From assembly GCF_003287275.1 (NCBI RefSeq), contig NZ_QEVW01000005.1, forward strand, positions 124,001 through 188,000: a stretch of DNA of 64,000 nucleotides, in the 5' to 3' direction. The DNA is from Paenibacillus taichungensis. Lineage in GTDB: Bacteria > Bacillota > Bacilli > Paenibacillales > Paenibacillaceae. The notes below the pieces were generated by a model, which saw only the letters and a list, made by a program, of their open reading frames with translations, did no database searches and was not told where the DNA came from. This document shows positions 37,795-46,775 of the stretch, one piece after another (within the stretch, counting starts at the first letter, position 1; every line of letters starts with the position of its first letter). The position numbers and the translations under genes are program-made.

Positions 37795-38406
37795 TTACAA
37801 CTGATCTGTATTTGTATTTGTATTGATCCATTGATCAAGTAATCGGAACGTTTCCGAGGCCGTGTGCACCATGATGTCGTGATCTTCTTCCTCCGTGATG
37901 GATTGACGCAGTAGTTCTGTGAACTCCGCCCATCTCGTTCTGGTTTCCGTACCATAGGCATTAAAATATTCCAGCCCCCGATCTGCATCAATCGGCAGGA
38001 ACTGTGACAAACGTTTGGTCATGATCTGACCTCCGTTCGTAGATCCTTCAATGACGTATAAATAACCGAACAACCTTGCAGGTGTCGAGATATCAGGAAG
38101 ATCCTTACATAAAGGAACCTGGCTGATTTCCTCTTCACTGGCGCCGAGATTTCGCAGGTCATTTTCAAGCAAGTTCGCTTTTCCTCTAATCCCGATATCC
38201 AGTCCTGTACTGCTCCAGAAAGGCTGCTGTACAGCTTGATTTTCCAATGGTTTCAGGAACCCGTAAAATTTCTCCAGATATTTCTTATACTCTCCCAAGC
38301 TAACGGTTTGATTCATAATCGCCTTGGCATACTCGTTCTGTTCCACTTGTCTGTGATAATGAGCTGTCTCACTCTTCAGACGTTCCATAATGGTACTGGC
38401 TGTCAT
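37795..38406 (-). CDS. bphO: Heme oxygenase (biliverdin-producing)
   Basis: 203-aa cytosolic heme oxygenase of the BphO type. It cleaves heme to biliverdin, the chromophore required by the bacteriophytochrome encoded next. The proximal heme ligand is probably a His in ETAHYHRQVE (residues ~14-23), and the distal-helix glycine region is YVIEGSTNGGQI. AAGGG precedes the ATG. Placement directly upstream of bphP in the same direction makes a self-sufficient light-sensing operon. Confidence 0.9.
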   Translation of the reverse strand: MTASTIMERLKSETAHYHRQVEQNEYAKAIMNQTVSLGEYKKYLEKFYGFLKPLENQAVQQPFWSSTGLDIGIRGKANLLENDLRNLGASEEEISQVPLCKDLPDISTPARLFGYLYVIEGSTNGGQIMTKRLSQFLPIDADRGLEYFNAYGTETRTRWAEFTELLRQSITEEEDHDIMVHTASETFRLLDQWINTNTNTDQL

Positions 38407-38736
38407 GTAATCATCGCCCTTCTATGTCGGATCTCTTCATCAGAATTAAGACTTATACTTAACTAAATGTTAGTGTAGGTTTGAATGGATAACCCATTTC
38501 ATCTAGATAAAGACTCTATGTAAGTATACTTTTTCTTGTAGGAGAAAACTATATGAATCCAGCATCGTTACATTTTGAATACGACTGTTCGTTGTTATAT
38601 TAACCAGCTACCTATCATCGATTCCACAGCTGTCCGCCCTTCTTTTCTTTCAACAGGAAAAAGTCCATATCTATGATGCTGTTCATCCATCAACATGATA
38701 AACTGTGCATATCCTGTTCTTGGAGGTATGAAGTAT

Positions 38737-39534
38737 ATGAATATAACCATCCAACACATAATAGATCACCTAACCGCCGAAGTTGAACTTCCAGAAACCA
38801 CCGTGGATCAACTGATAACGGGTTCTCCCCACCAAACGGTCACAGGCGTTTTTGTAACTTTTATGCCTACACAACATGTGATTGAGCATGCTATACAACG
38901 TGGGGCTAATCTGATTATCGCTCATGAGCCTCCCTTCTATAACCATCATAGTCACACCGACTGGCTGGCTGATGATCCAGTCTATGAAACCAAGAGAAAG
39001 CTGATTGAGAACGGCAAAATTGCAATCTATCGCTGTCATGATGCCATTCATCGCTTTCAGCCTGATGGCATTACGGAAGGATTGGTTCAGGCACTGGGGT
39101 GGTCATCTTCTGTGGAGCAGAGAAGACCAGAAGCTGATATTCTGTCCTTTCCGGAAGGTATGACAGTTCAGCTTATTGCGGAACATATTAAACATTCGCT
39201 TGGAAGCGAATATGTACGCCTAGCTGGTGATCCAAAGATGATATGCAGACGTGCAGCGATCCTGGTCGGTTTTCGAGGCAACGGCAATCTGACCATTCCC
39301 CTTCTTCAGCAAGAAGAGCTGGATTTGATTATCGCAGGTGAAGGATTCGAATGGGAGACACCAGAGTACATACGTGATGCTGTGCAGCAAGGAAAACAAA
39401 AAGCTCTTCTCATGATCGGCCATGCCGAAAGTGAGGCCTCCGGGATGAAACTTTTGTCTGAAAGATTGGCTGCTGGTTTCCCGGAATTGTCAGTTCATTA
39501 TGTTGGTGAGCAACCGGTGTTTCAAGTATTGTGA
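38737..39534 (+). CDS. NIF3-like dinuclear metal-centre protein
   Basis: 265-aa member of the NIF3/YqfO (DUF34) family, toroidal hexamers that bind two metal ions. FVTFMPTQHVIEHAIQRGANLIIAHEPPFY contains the AHEPPF metal-site motif, and GHAESEASGMKLL near the end supplies the second ligand cluster. The start at 38737 is chosen because GGAGGT stands 10 nt before it; the longer frame from 38695 lacks such a site. The biochemical role of the family is unsettled. The 330 bp upstream, shared with divergent bphO, shows no clear promoter or operator to me. Confidence 0.82.
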   Translation: MNITIQHIIDHLTAEVELPETTVDQLITGSPHQTVTGVFVTFMPTQHVIEHAIQRGANLIIAHEPPFYNHHSHTDWLADDPVYETKRKLIENGKIAIYRCHDAIHRFQPDGITEGLVQALGWSSSVEQRRPEADILSFPEGMTVQLIAEHIKHSLGSEYVRLAGDPKMICRRAAILVGFRGNGNLTIPLLQQEELDLIIAGEGFEWETPEYIRDAVQQGKQKALLMIGHAESEASGMKLLSERLAAGFPELSVHYVGEQPVFQVL

Positions 39535-39618
39535 TTTTCAGAATCACGTGCCATCCTGGGTCCTGTCTGGATTTTACGAAGGGTTTATTGTACTCTAAAT
39601 GCTATAACTTCTGAGCTG

Positions 39619-39632
39619 AGGACATTTGTCCT
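39619..39632 (+). promoter_or_regulatory. Candidate Crp/FNR-like site for the YdcZ operon
   Basis: AGGACATTTGTCCT is a perfect 6-2-6 palindrome. Its centre is about 42 bp upstream of the start predicted from TTTAAT (39656-39661), the class II activator position of Crp/FNR proteins. The operon itself encodes a Crp-family protein. Confidence 0.45.
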
Positions 39633-39702
39633 TGGCTTTTTGAGTGGATATATCATTTAATAGAAATCGAAGAAGTAATGACGCGACAAGGAGAGTACAA
39701 CC

Positions 39703-40128
39703 ATGAGAGGAATTATTTTTGCACTATTAGGCGGTGCATGCATTACCCTGCAAGGGGTTGCCAATACCCGAATCAGTACGGACATGGGTACCTGGCAAGC
39801 CGCTACAATTACACAACTCACCGGGTTTATATTGGCAGCTCTGATCCTTGTATTCGTGCGGGACATCAACCTGCAAGGATTGAAGCAAGTGAAGCCCATG
39901 TACCTGGCGGGAGGCGCGTTTGGTGCAGTAATTATTTTTAGTGAAGTCACGGCAATCCAGCAAATTGGGGTAACTTTTACGATCTCAGCGCTGTTGATTG
40001 CACAGCTATTCCTGACCTTTATGGTCGATAGTAACGGATGGTTTGGTGTTGTGAAGCAGAAAATGAAACTACCGCAATTTCTGGGTATAGCATTAATGGT
40101 TACGGGCGTCATTATTATGAAGCTGTAG
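39703..40128 (+). CDS. YdcZ-type (DUF606) DMT transporter, first copy
   Basis: 141-aa membrane protein with about five transmembrane segments (GIIFALLGGACITLQG and QLTGFILAALILVFV are the first two), matching the short four- or five-helix DUF606/YdcZ branch of the drug/metabolite transporter superfamily. Such short proteins usually work as pairs; a second copy is encoded two genes on. AAGGAG precedes the ATG. It is first in a YdcZ-Crp-YdcZ operon. The substrate is unknown. Confidence 0.87.
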   Translation: MRGIIFALLGGACITLQGVANTRISTDMGTWQAATITQLTGFILAALILVFVRDINLQGLKQVKPMYLAGGAFGAVIIFSEVTAIQQIGVTFTISALLIAQLFLTFMVDSNGWFGVVKQKMKLPQFLGIALMVTGVIIMKL

Positions 40129-40162
40129 CCAGGTCAACATAAAGACGGGGGTGAAATACATT

Positions 40163-40861
40163 ATGGAAGAATTCCAGAATCAGCATCAATTGTTGCACTA
40201 TTTGAAGCAGTATCAACTCGAATCGGTATTTCACGAGCCCCTGCGTCCACATATGACGATATGCCACTTCGAGAAGTGCGAATTAATCTGCCGCGAAGGG
40301 GAAATGTCCGAATATTTATATGTGCTGGTCGAGGGGAAAGTCAAAATTTTCACGACCTCTCCACAGGATAAAACACTCGTTCTTTGTTTCAAAACACCGC
40401 TTGAAATGGTTGGTGATGTCGAGTACGTTCGGGAGAGCGACATCGTGAACACCGTGCAGGCGGTTTCCCCTGTGGTCATGCTGCGCATTCATTATAATTG
40501 GTTAGCCGAACTCGCCAGCGATTACGCACCCCTGTTGAAATTTTTGCTCAAAATTATTTCTCACAAGTTTTATATTGATTCGAACCTCTCCAACTTCAAC
40601 CTGATGTATCCGGTCGAGGTTCGATTAGCCAGCTATCTGCTCTCCATCTCTACTGAAGAAGCGGGGACTGTTGTCCACGAAGAACTGGACGCCTTTAATT
40701 TGACAGATATCGCGAATCTGATCGGTACGAGTTATCGGCATTTGAATCGGGTGATTCAGAAGCTGTGTGCAGATGGATTAATCATGCGGGATCAGGGCTT
40801 TATTATGGTCAAAGATCGGGCAGGTCTGGCAGAAGTGTCGGGTCACAACATCTATGAATAA
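40163..40861 (+). CDS. Crp/Fnr-family transcription regulator (YeiL-like)
   Basis: 232-aa regulator with an N-terminal cyclic-nucleotide-binding-like beta-roll (CREGEMSEYLYVLVEGKVKIFT) and a C-terminal winged helix (LTDIANLIGTSYRHLNRVIQKL). No N-terminal cysteine cluster for an iron-sulfur centre is apparent, although single cysteines (CHFEKCELIC) sit near residues 30-40 and could be redox-active. The ATG at 40163 stands 9 nt after GGGGGTG; an upstream in-frame GTG coincides with that site. It lies between two YdcZ transporter genes and most likely controls them. Confidence 0.85.
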   Translation: MEEFQNQHQLLHYLKQYQLESVFHEPLRPHMTICHFEKCELICREGEMSEYLYVLVEGKVKIFTTSPQDKTLVLCFKTPLEMVGDVEYVRESDIVNTVQAVSPVVMLRIHYNWLAELASDYAPLLKFLLKIISHKFYIDSNLSNFNLMYPVEVRLASYLLSISTEEAGTVVHEELDAFNLTDIANLIGTSYRHLNRVIQKLCADGLIMRDQGFIMVKDRAGLAEVSGHNIYE

Positions 40862-40876
40862 GGAGATCTCTATCCT

Positions 40877-41365
40877 ATGATCATTACAGGTATTTTGCTT
40901 GCGTTACTGGCAGGTTCTCTTGTCAGTCTGCAGACCATCTTTAATAGTAAGGTAAATGAACGTACCGGCTCGTGGTCCACGACAACGATGGTGCTTTTCA
41001 CCGGGTTTATTGCATCATTTCTGATTTCTCTAGTGGTGGAGGGAAAAAATACGTTCAGCTTCCAACATATGCAGCCCTGGTACTGGCTTAGCGGAGCCAT
41101 CGGTGTTGGGGTTGTCTTCTGTCTCGTTCAGGGGATGAAACTGCTTGGTCCCACATTTGCTATCTCCATCGTACTTACATCCCAGTTAAGTTTCGCCTTG
41201 CTTTTTGATTCCATGGGATGGCTTGGACTGGAGCAGATCCCATTCTCGTGGAACCAGCTTCTTGGCGTTCTTGTCATCGTTGGCGGTATTGTGTTATTCA
41301 AGTTTGGCGGTAGCAAATCGGCAAAATCAAAAAAATCTCCGGGTGCATTGCAATCCGACTCATAG
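40877..41365 (+). CDS. YdcZ-type (DUF606) DMT transporter, second copy
   Basis: 162-aa membrane protein paralogous to the product of 39703-40128, with about five hydrophobic segments and a conserved start (GILLALLAGSLVSLQTIFN). It carries a short basic/serine-rich C-terminal tail (KSAKSKKSPG) that the first copy lacks. It starts 15 bp after the Crp gene behind GGAG. The pair is probably a heterodimeric exporter regulated by the Crp-like protein between them. A strong terminator ends the operon. Confidence 0.87.
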   Translation: MIITGILLALLAGSLVSLQTIFNSKVNERTGSWSTTTMVLFTGFIASFLISLVVEGKNTFSFQHMQPWYWLSGAIGVGVVFCLVQGMKLLGPTFAISIVLTSQLSFALLFDSMGWLGLEQIPFSWNQLLGVLVIVGGIVLFKFGGSKSAKSKKSPGALQSDS

Positions 41366-41373
41366 GAGAAAAT

Positions 41374-41419
41374 AAAAAGAGTGTCTGTCCAATCCGTTGA
41401 TTGGCTAGACACTCTTTTT
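41374..41419. terminator. Bidirectional terminator between YdcZ operon and yeeI
   Basis: AAAAAGAGTGTCT and AGACACTCTTTTT form a perfect outer stem, with CCAAT/ATTGG inside. Confidence 0.85.
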
Positions 41420-41449
41420 GGCAATCGAACCACGTTTCGCTTAATTCGC

Positions 41450-42166
41450 TTAAACGAACTCTACGTTGTGGTACACTTGCTGCACATCTTCAAGGTCCTC
41501 AAGCGCATCGATCAGTTTCTCGAACTGGGCTTGTGCGTCCTCTGGAAGTTCAATGTGGTTTTGCGCAAGCATCGTCAGCTCGGCTACGGTGAACTCAGTA
41601 ACACCCGCAGCTTTGAATGCTTCCTGTACAGCGTGGAATTGGTCTGGCTCGGCATATACGATCACAGCATCGTCTTCGTCCACGATATCACGTACATCCA
41701 CATCCGCTTCAAGCAGAAGTTCAAGTACTTCCTCGGAGTTTTTGCCTTCTACCCCGATTACCGCTGTAGGATCAAACATATAAGCAACAGATCCGCTTAC
41801 ACCCATATTACCCGCGTTTTTGTTAAATGCAGAGCGCACTTCCGGTGCAGTACGGTTCACATTATTGGTGAGCGCATCCACGATAACCATGGCACCATTG
41901 GGCCCGAATCCTTCATAACGCAACTCTTCATAATTTTCGTCCCCGCTGCCTTTTGCCTTTTCCATGGCACGGTCAATAATGGCTTTGGGTACGTTATACG
42001 TTTTGGCACGTTCCAGCACGACTTTCAGTGCGCGGTTCGCTTCCGGGTCCGGTTCGCCTTTCTTGGCAGCTACATAAATCTCAACGCCGAATTTAGCATA
42101 GACCCGGCTAGTATTTGCATCTTTTGAAGCTTTTTTTTCTTTAATATTATTCCACTTACGACCCAT
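41450..42166 (-). CDS. yeeI: YebC/PmpR-family protein
   Basis: 238-aa member of the YebC/TACO1 family, near-identical in opening ([27 protein letters not shown]) to Bacillus subtilis YeeI. Family members were described as transcription regulators, and recent work on YebC proteins links them to translation of proline-rich stretches; which role this one has is not visible. The ATG at 42166 follows AGCGGAAACG. It is monocistronic and convergent with the YdcZ operon. [21 protein letters not shown] and the acidic C-terminus are as expected. Confidence 0.92.
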   Translation of the reverse strand: MGRKWNNIKEKKASKDANTSRVYAKFGVEIYVAAKKGEPDPEANRALKVVLERAKTYNVPKAIIDRAMEKAKGSGDENYEELRYEGFGPNGAMVIVDALTNNVNRTAPEVRSAFNKNAGNMGVSGSVAYMFDPTAVIGVEGKNSEEVLELLLEADVDVRDIVDEDDAVIVYAEPDQFHAVQEAFKAAGVTEFTVAELTMLAQNHIELPEDAQAQFEKLIDALEDLEDVQQVYHNVEFV

Positions 42167-42320
42167 ATCGTTTCCGCTCACTTTCAACATATAATCTGCT
42201 TTCTACTTTGTCATTATATCTTGTTGGGCGTACTTCAACAAGTTTAGACTCACGAAAAAATGGTAAAAGGCAAGTCGATTTCACCTCGCCACGTTCAGAC
42301 ATCCCAAAAAGAACCGATCC

Positions 42321-42358
42321 AAAAACGTCAAAGAAGCAATTCCCAAGGGAATGCTTCT
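42321..42358 (-). terminator. Terminator after cysI
   Basis: AGAAGCATTCCC pairs with GGGAATTGCTTCT on the minus strand, followed after a few bases by TTTTT. Confidence 0.7.
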
Positions 42359-42375
42359 CTCACGAATTTATCTAA

Positions 42376-44097
42376 TTAGGCATGAAACTGCTGACCATCC
42401 AGCACTTCAGGCACATAACCAGCACGAATGACAAAATCTCCAAAATGCTCACCATCATTGCGTTCTTTGGCGTACTGATTCACCATCGGAGTCAATGTAT
42501 CCAAAATTTCGGATTCGCCAATATTTTCTTTGTACAATTTGTTCAAGCGATGCCCGGTAAAACTTCCGCCGAGATACATATTGTATTTTCCTGGAGCTTT
42601 GCCGATAAACGAGATCTCGGCCAGCATCGGTCTTGCACAGCCGTTCGGGCAACCCGTCATACGAATGACAATCTCTTCGTCTCTCAGCCCCGCTTCGTCC
42701 AGAACAGGCTCCAGCTTGTCGATCAGGGAAGGCAGATACCGTTCGGATTCCGCCATGGCAAGACCACAAGTCGGAAGTGCCACACAAGCCATAGAACTTC
42801 TGCGAAGCGCCGAGTAGTGAGCACCATCAGTCAGATTGTATTGCTCAATCAGTGCTTCAATCTTTTTCTTCTTCTGGCTGCTGATGTTCCCGATAATGAG
42901 ATTCTGATTAGCTGTCAGACGGAAATCTCCGGTATGGATTTTGGCAATTTCACGCAGACCTGTCATGAGCGGATAACCGTCCACATCCTTCACACGTCCA
43001 TTTTGAATGAACAAGGTGTAGTGCCATCTGCCGTTGCTGCCTTTCACCCAACCGTAACGATCTCCATTATGTTCAAAATGGAACTCGCGCGCCGTATCCA
43101 GCTTCCAGCCGAGACGACTCGTCAGTTCTTCCACAAACCAGGCAAGGCCGCGGTCATCGATTGTATATTTGAAACGGGCATGTTTACGCACTGCACGATC
43201 CCCGTAATCACGTTGAATCATAACCGTCTTCTCCGCAACATCAATCATTTGCTCTGGTGTACAGAAACCAATGACCTTGGAGACCTGCGGATAAGTCTTC
43301 GGATCTCCATGAGACATCCCCATACCACCGCCGACAGAAACGTTAAAGCCTTGCAGCTTGCCGTTCTCTACAATAGCGATGAATCCGAGATCCTGCGAAA
43401 ACACATCGACATCATTGGATGGTGGAACAGCAATCCCGATTTTGAATTTACGCGGCAAATACACTTTGCCATAAATCGGTTCTACTTCTTCATCCGTGTC
43501 CTGTGAATCAATAATTTTCTCTCCATCCAGCCACAGCTCGTGATATGCACGAGTGCGTGGATCCAGGTGATTACTCACCTGGCATGCCCATTCATATACT
43601 TCAGCATGAATATCCGATTGGTCCGGGTTCGGGTTGCACATGACGTTCCGGTTGACGTCACCACATGCAGCAAGGGTGCTGAGCAACGAATCGTTTACTT
43701 CACGTATAGTATTTTTGAGGTCCCATTTGAGCACACCATGCAGTTGAAATGATTGGCGCGTCGTCAGACGAATGGTCTCATTCGCATATTTATGCGCTAC
43801 ACGATCCATCATCAGCCACTGTTCGGGTGTAACAATTCCTCCGGAAGCACGCACACGCAACATGAATTGGTAGGCAGGCTCCAGCTTGGATTTATTCCGC
43901 TCATTACGCAGGTCGCGATCGTCTTGCATATAACTGCCGTGATGTTTCATCAGACGGTTATCGTCCTCAGGAATCGCACCACTGATCCGATCCGCCAGCG
44001 TTTCAGTCAGACTTCCGCGCAAGTAGTCACTTTTGATCTTTATATCTTCCACATCGCTGTTCGTGCGCTGCGGGTTAAGTAAGTTATTATAAGCCAT
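42376..44097 (-). CDS. cysI: Sulfite reductase hemoprotein (beta) subunit
   Basis: 573-aa assimilatory NADPH-sulfite reductase hemoprotein, reducing sulfite to sulfide for cysteine synthesis. The siroheme/[4Fe-4S] ligands are two cysteine pairs: CVALPTC (CX5C) and TGCPNGC (CX3C). [15 protein letters not shown] and NRNVMCNP are further family motifs. The ATG follows GAGAGGAG. It is 54 bp after cysJ and completes the alpha-beta enzyme. Downstream there is a terminator and no siroheme-synthesis gene in the window. Confidence 0.95.
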   Translation of the reverse strand: MAYNNLLNPQRTNSDVEDIKIKSDYLRGSLTETLADRISGAIPEDDNRLMKHHGSYMQDDRDLRNERNKSKLEPAYQFMLRVRASGGIVTPEQWLMMDRVAHKYANETIRLTTRQSFQLHGVLKWDLKNTIREVNDSLLSTLAACGDVNRNVMCNPNPDQSDIHAEVYEWACQVSNHLDPRTRAYHELWLDGEKIIDSQDTDEEVEPIYGKVYLPRKFKIGIAVPPSNDVDVFSQDLGFIAIVENGKLQGFNVSVGGGMGMSHGDPKTYPQVSKVIGFCTPEQMIDVAEKTVMIQRDYGDRAVRKHARFKYTIDDRGLAWFVEELTSRLGWKLDTAREFHFEHNGDRYGWVKGSNGRWHYTLFIQNGRVKDVDGYPLMTGLREIAKIHTGDFRLTANQNLIIGNISSQKKKKIEALIEQYNLTDGAHYSALRRSSMACVALPTCGLAMAESERYLPSLIDKLEPVLDEAGLRDEEIVIRMTGCPNGCARPMLAEISFIGKAPGKYNMYLGGSFTGHRLNKLYKENIGESEILDTLTPMVNQYAKERNDGEHFGDFVIRAGYVPEVLDGQQFHA

Positions 44098-44151
44098 GCT
44101 GCTTTCTCCTCTCGTATCTCCGGGATGCCTTATACGGCATATGGTCTGTAA

Positions 44152-45993
44152 TTAATACACATCCCGCTGATAACGTTTTTCCTGTTGCAACCGTGTCAGA
44201 TATTCCGCTGCCTGTTCAGATGTTAGGCCACCCTCTTGTTCAAGAATGGTTGCAAGTGCAGCATGAACATCATGTGCCATTCGTTTCTCGTCACCACAGA
44301 TATATACAACTGCACCTTCCTGTAGCCACTGATATAGCTCTTTGCTGTGTTCCAGCATTCGATGCTGCACATATACTTTCTCTTCTGCATCACGGGAAAA
44401 CGCGACATCCATTTTCGTAAGAACGCCGTCCTTGAGCCAGCGCTGCCATTCGGTCTGATAGAGGAAATCGGTGGAGAAATGCTGATCACCGTAGAACAGC
44501 CACGACTTGCCTTCTGCACCCGTCTCTTCACGCTCTCCAAGGAAGGATCTGAACGGAGCTACACCTGTACCTGGTCCAACCATGATGATTGGAGCATCCG
44601 GGTTCTCCGGCAGTTTGAAGTTTGGATTTTGCTGAATGAATACAGGCAATGTATCACCTAATTCGACTCGTTCAGCGAGATGAATAGAGCATACACCATA
44701 GCGCTCTCTACCACGTGATTCGTAACGTACTGAACGAACGGTAAGATGAACTTCATCCGGGAAAGACTTCGAACTGCTTGCGATCGAATATAGACGTGCC
44801 GGGATTTTACGAAGCACAGCTACGAACGATGCAGCCGGAATACCTTTAAGCCCATAATCCTGTACCAGATCCAGCAAGTCACAGCTGTTCATGACCTTGC
44901 GGAATTCCGAATCATCTGCAAGCAGTGCGGGTAAGCCGCTACCCGTGCTCAGCTTTGCCAGCTGCTCCACAACGGGTCTTGTGACAGCAGTAATTTCGAA
45001 GTAACGCAATAATGCTTCACGTACAGAAACCTGGTCTCCACTTTTATTAACCGTAACTCGCTCATCCGCATTCCATTCCATGGCAGCGATCAGCTCATCG
45101 ACCAGACGTGGATGATTCTCAGGGAATACACCGAGGCTGTCGCCCGGCTCGTAATCCAGGTTGGAGCCTTCCAGAGACAATTCGATATGACGTGTCTCGC
45201 GGTCCGACCCTCTGCCGTTCAAGTTGAGATTTTCCAGCACTTCTGCCTTGAATGGATTGGTCCGGTTGAACTCGGAATCGCCGCTGCTTACTGCTGCTCC
45301 AACCGCTTCACTGGTTACTACTCCCGCAGCAGAAGGCGTACTGCTGAGTGAAGCAAGCACATCATCCATCCACTCTGCAGCCGCTTCATCAAAATCAACA
45401 TCACAGTCCACACGTGGTACAAGCGCTGTTCCGCCAAGTTCCTGCAAACGTATGTCAAAATCCTTTCCTGTCTTACAGAAGAACTCATACGAAGTATCTC
45501 CTAGTGCCAATACGGAGTAACGCAATCCCTCGAGCTTCGGAGCCCGTTTGCTATGCAGGAATTCATGCAGCGGAATCGCATTATCCGGCGGTTCACCTTC
45601 CCCATGGGTGCTGACAATAATGAGAAGATTCTCAACTTTCTTCAGTCCGTTCGGTTTGAAATCTCCCATTGACGACAGGGTCACCTGAAGCCCCTGCTCT
45701 TCCAGCTTTTTCGCCAGTTTCTTGGAAAGTCCACTGGAGTTCCCGGTTTGTGATCCAAAGAGTACCGTAACTTCCCTGGACACCGTAGCAGGTGCGCTTT
45801 CAGGAGTAGTTCCTGCATAAGATATAACCTGTTGTTCTACACCAGCAGGTGCAGCTAAAGCCGCATATCCCTGAATGGCTGTAAGATATCCGCTAAGCCA
45901 CGTTTTCTGTCCGTCGTTCAATGTAGGAATAAGGCGATTGAGCAGCTCAACCTGTTCCTGATTAAAAGGGCTGTTTGTCACTTGAAGTTCCAC
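44152..45993 (-). CDS. cysJ: Sulfite reductase flavoprotein (alpha) subunit
   Basis: 613-aa NADPH-dependent flavoprotein that feeds electrons to CysI. Order: a flavodoxin-like FMN domain (VLFGSQTGNSSGLSKKL, ~80-95), an FAD-binding domain (ARLYSIASSSKSF), and a ferredoxin-reductase NADPH domain (MVGPGTGVAPFRSFLGER, YICGDEKRMAHDV). It ends RYQRDVY, as in E. coli CysJ-type proteins. The start is GTG after GAGGTGG. Repeated TTCCTACT/TTTCTACT blocks and a perfect 9-bp-arm palindrome lie within 95 bp upstream, so the operon is likely controlled by a sulfur regulator. Confidence 0.94.
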   Translation of the reverse strand: MELQVTNSPFNQEQVELLNRLIPTLNDGQKTWLSGYLTAIQGYAALAAPAGVEQQVISYAGTTPESAPATVSREVTVLFGSQTGNSSGLSKKLAKKLEEQGLQVTLSSMGDFKPNGLKKVENLLIIVSTHGEGEPPDNAIPLHEFLHSKRAPKLEGLRYSVLALGDTSYEFFCKTGKDFDIRLQELGGTALVPRVDCDVDFDEAAAEWMDDVLASLSSTPSAAGVVTSEAVGAAVSSGDSEFNRTNPFKAEVLENLNLNGRGSDRETRHIELSLEGSNLDYEPGDSLGVFPENHPRLVDELIAAMEWNADERVTVNKSGDQVSVREALLRYFEITAVTRPVVEQLAKLSTGSGLPALLADDSEFRKVMNSCDLLDLVQDYGLKGIPAASFVAVLRKIPARLYSIASSSKSFPDEVHLTVRSVRYESRGRERYGVCSIHLAERVELGDTLPVFIQQNPNFKLPENPDAPIIMVGPGTGVAPFRSFLGEREETGAEGKSWLFYGDQHFSTDFLYQTEWQRWLKDGVLTKMDVAFSRDAEEKVYVQHRMLEHSKELYQWLQEGAVVYICGDEKRMAHDVHAALATILEQEGGLTSEQAAEYLTRLQQEKRYQRDVY

Positions 45994-46066
45994 TATTTGC
46001 CACCTCGCGCATTACGTCAATTTTAATTCCTACTAAAATGATCATATTAATTTCTACTCTCTTGAA

Positions 46067-46087
46067 CCTACCATACCCTATGGTAGG
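46067..46087. promoter_or_regulatory. Perfect palindrome upstream of cysJI
   Basis: CCTACCATA (46067-46075), CCC, TATGGTAGG (46079-46087): a perfect inverted repeat with 9-bp arms, about 75 bp before cysJ. It is a candidate operator, but the binding protein is unknown. Confidence 0.5.
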
Positions 46088-46137
46088 GGTCAATTTCGAT
46101 GATTTTATGGCATTTATCAGTTTCACTGATAAAGGAC

Positions 46138-46193
46138 AAAAAAAACAACAAATACCCTCCACTTCTATTCAGGAAGGTTTTTGTTGTTTTTTT
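46138..46193. terminator. Terminator after the HxlR gene
   Basis: AACAACAAATACC pairs with GGT-TTTTGTTGTT. A and T runs on both sides allow function on either strand. Confidence 0.7.
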
Positions 46194-46207
46194 AATTTGG
46201 GAGCAGT

Positions 46208-46597
46208 CTAGTTCGAAGTCGAAAACGGAATATATTCGCTAAAATGATTCTCCAGTACTTTGTTTTTATCTCCATACACTCTGTCCAGATGATTCTCTCC
46301 CCACAGACAGATGCGGTCGATGATTGCCTGCAGTGTCAAGCCATACTCGGTCAGCTCATACTCTACCTTGGGCGGAATCTCGGGATGAATAATTCGATGG
46401 ATGATTTCATTCTTTTCAAGATCACGCAGCTGCTGAGTAAGGACTTTCTGAGTAATGCCAGGGATGGCTCTGCGAAGTTCGCTTGTTCGTTTTTTACCTG
46501 ATATCAGTTGATGCAAAATAAGAATCCTCCATTTTCCACCGACGAGTTCCAGCATTGCCTGCACACCACTCTCATATCTTTTCAGTTCCTGTTCCAC
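46208..46597 (-). CDS. HxlR-family transcription regulator
   Basis: 129-aa winged-helix regulator of the HxlR/YodB type, often redox- or electrophile-responsive. LVGGKWRILILHQLISGKKRTSELRRAIPGITQKVLTQQLRDLE is the family core. No conserved N-terminal Cys like YodB Cys6 is present, so the sensing mechanism is open. It is divergently transcribed from an NAD(P)H oxidoreductase gene, the usual target arrangement, with a 19-bp-period direct repeat in the shared region. Confidence 0.88.
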   Translation of the reverse strand: MEQELKRYESGVQAMLELVGGKWRILILHQLISGKKRTSELRRAIPGITQKVLTQQLRDLEKNEIIHRIIHPEIPPKVEYELTEYGLTLQAIIDRICLWGENHLDRVYGDKNKVLENHFSEYIPFSTSN

Positions 46598-46658
46598 TGG
46601 GAATCCCCCTTAAATCTCATTTATGTATGTCCATTATTAAAAGTAACCGAAGAACCTT

Positions 46659-46688
46659 AAGGTATCTACAGCACTCGAAGGTGCGTAC
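46659..46688. promoter_or_regulatory. Direct repeat, candidate HxlR operator
   Basis: AAGGTATCTAC (46659-46669) and AAGGTGCGTAC (46678-46688) are copies of AAGGTnnnTAC with a 19-bp period. They lie in the divergent promoter region, just before a weak TTCTCA-18-TATAAT promoter for the oxidoreductase. Confidence 0.45.
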
Positions 46689-46775
46689 TTCTCAATAAGA
46701 TGTCATGAAACTTATAATAACATTGGTCAGAACGTTAAACCAAAAAAATGAAGGAAAAAGGATGGTTACTCATAC

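Noticed and set aside
41381..42127. 248-aa open frame opposite yeeI
   Set aside because: It starts inside a terminator hairpin, lacks a ribosome site and mirrors a highly conserved gene.
42382..43506. 374-aa open frame on the plus strand
   Set aside because: It is fully antisense to cysI, whose motifs and length are unambiguous.
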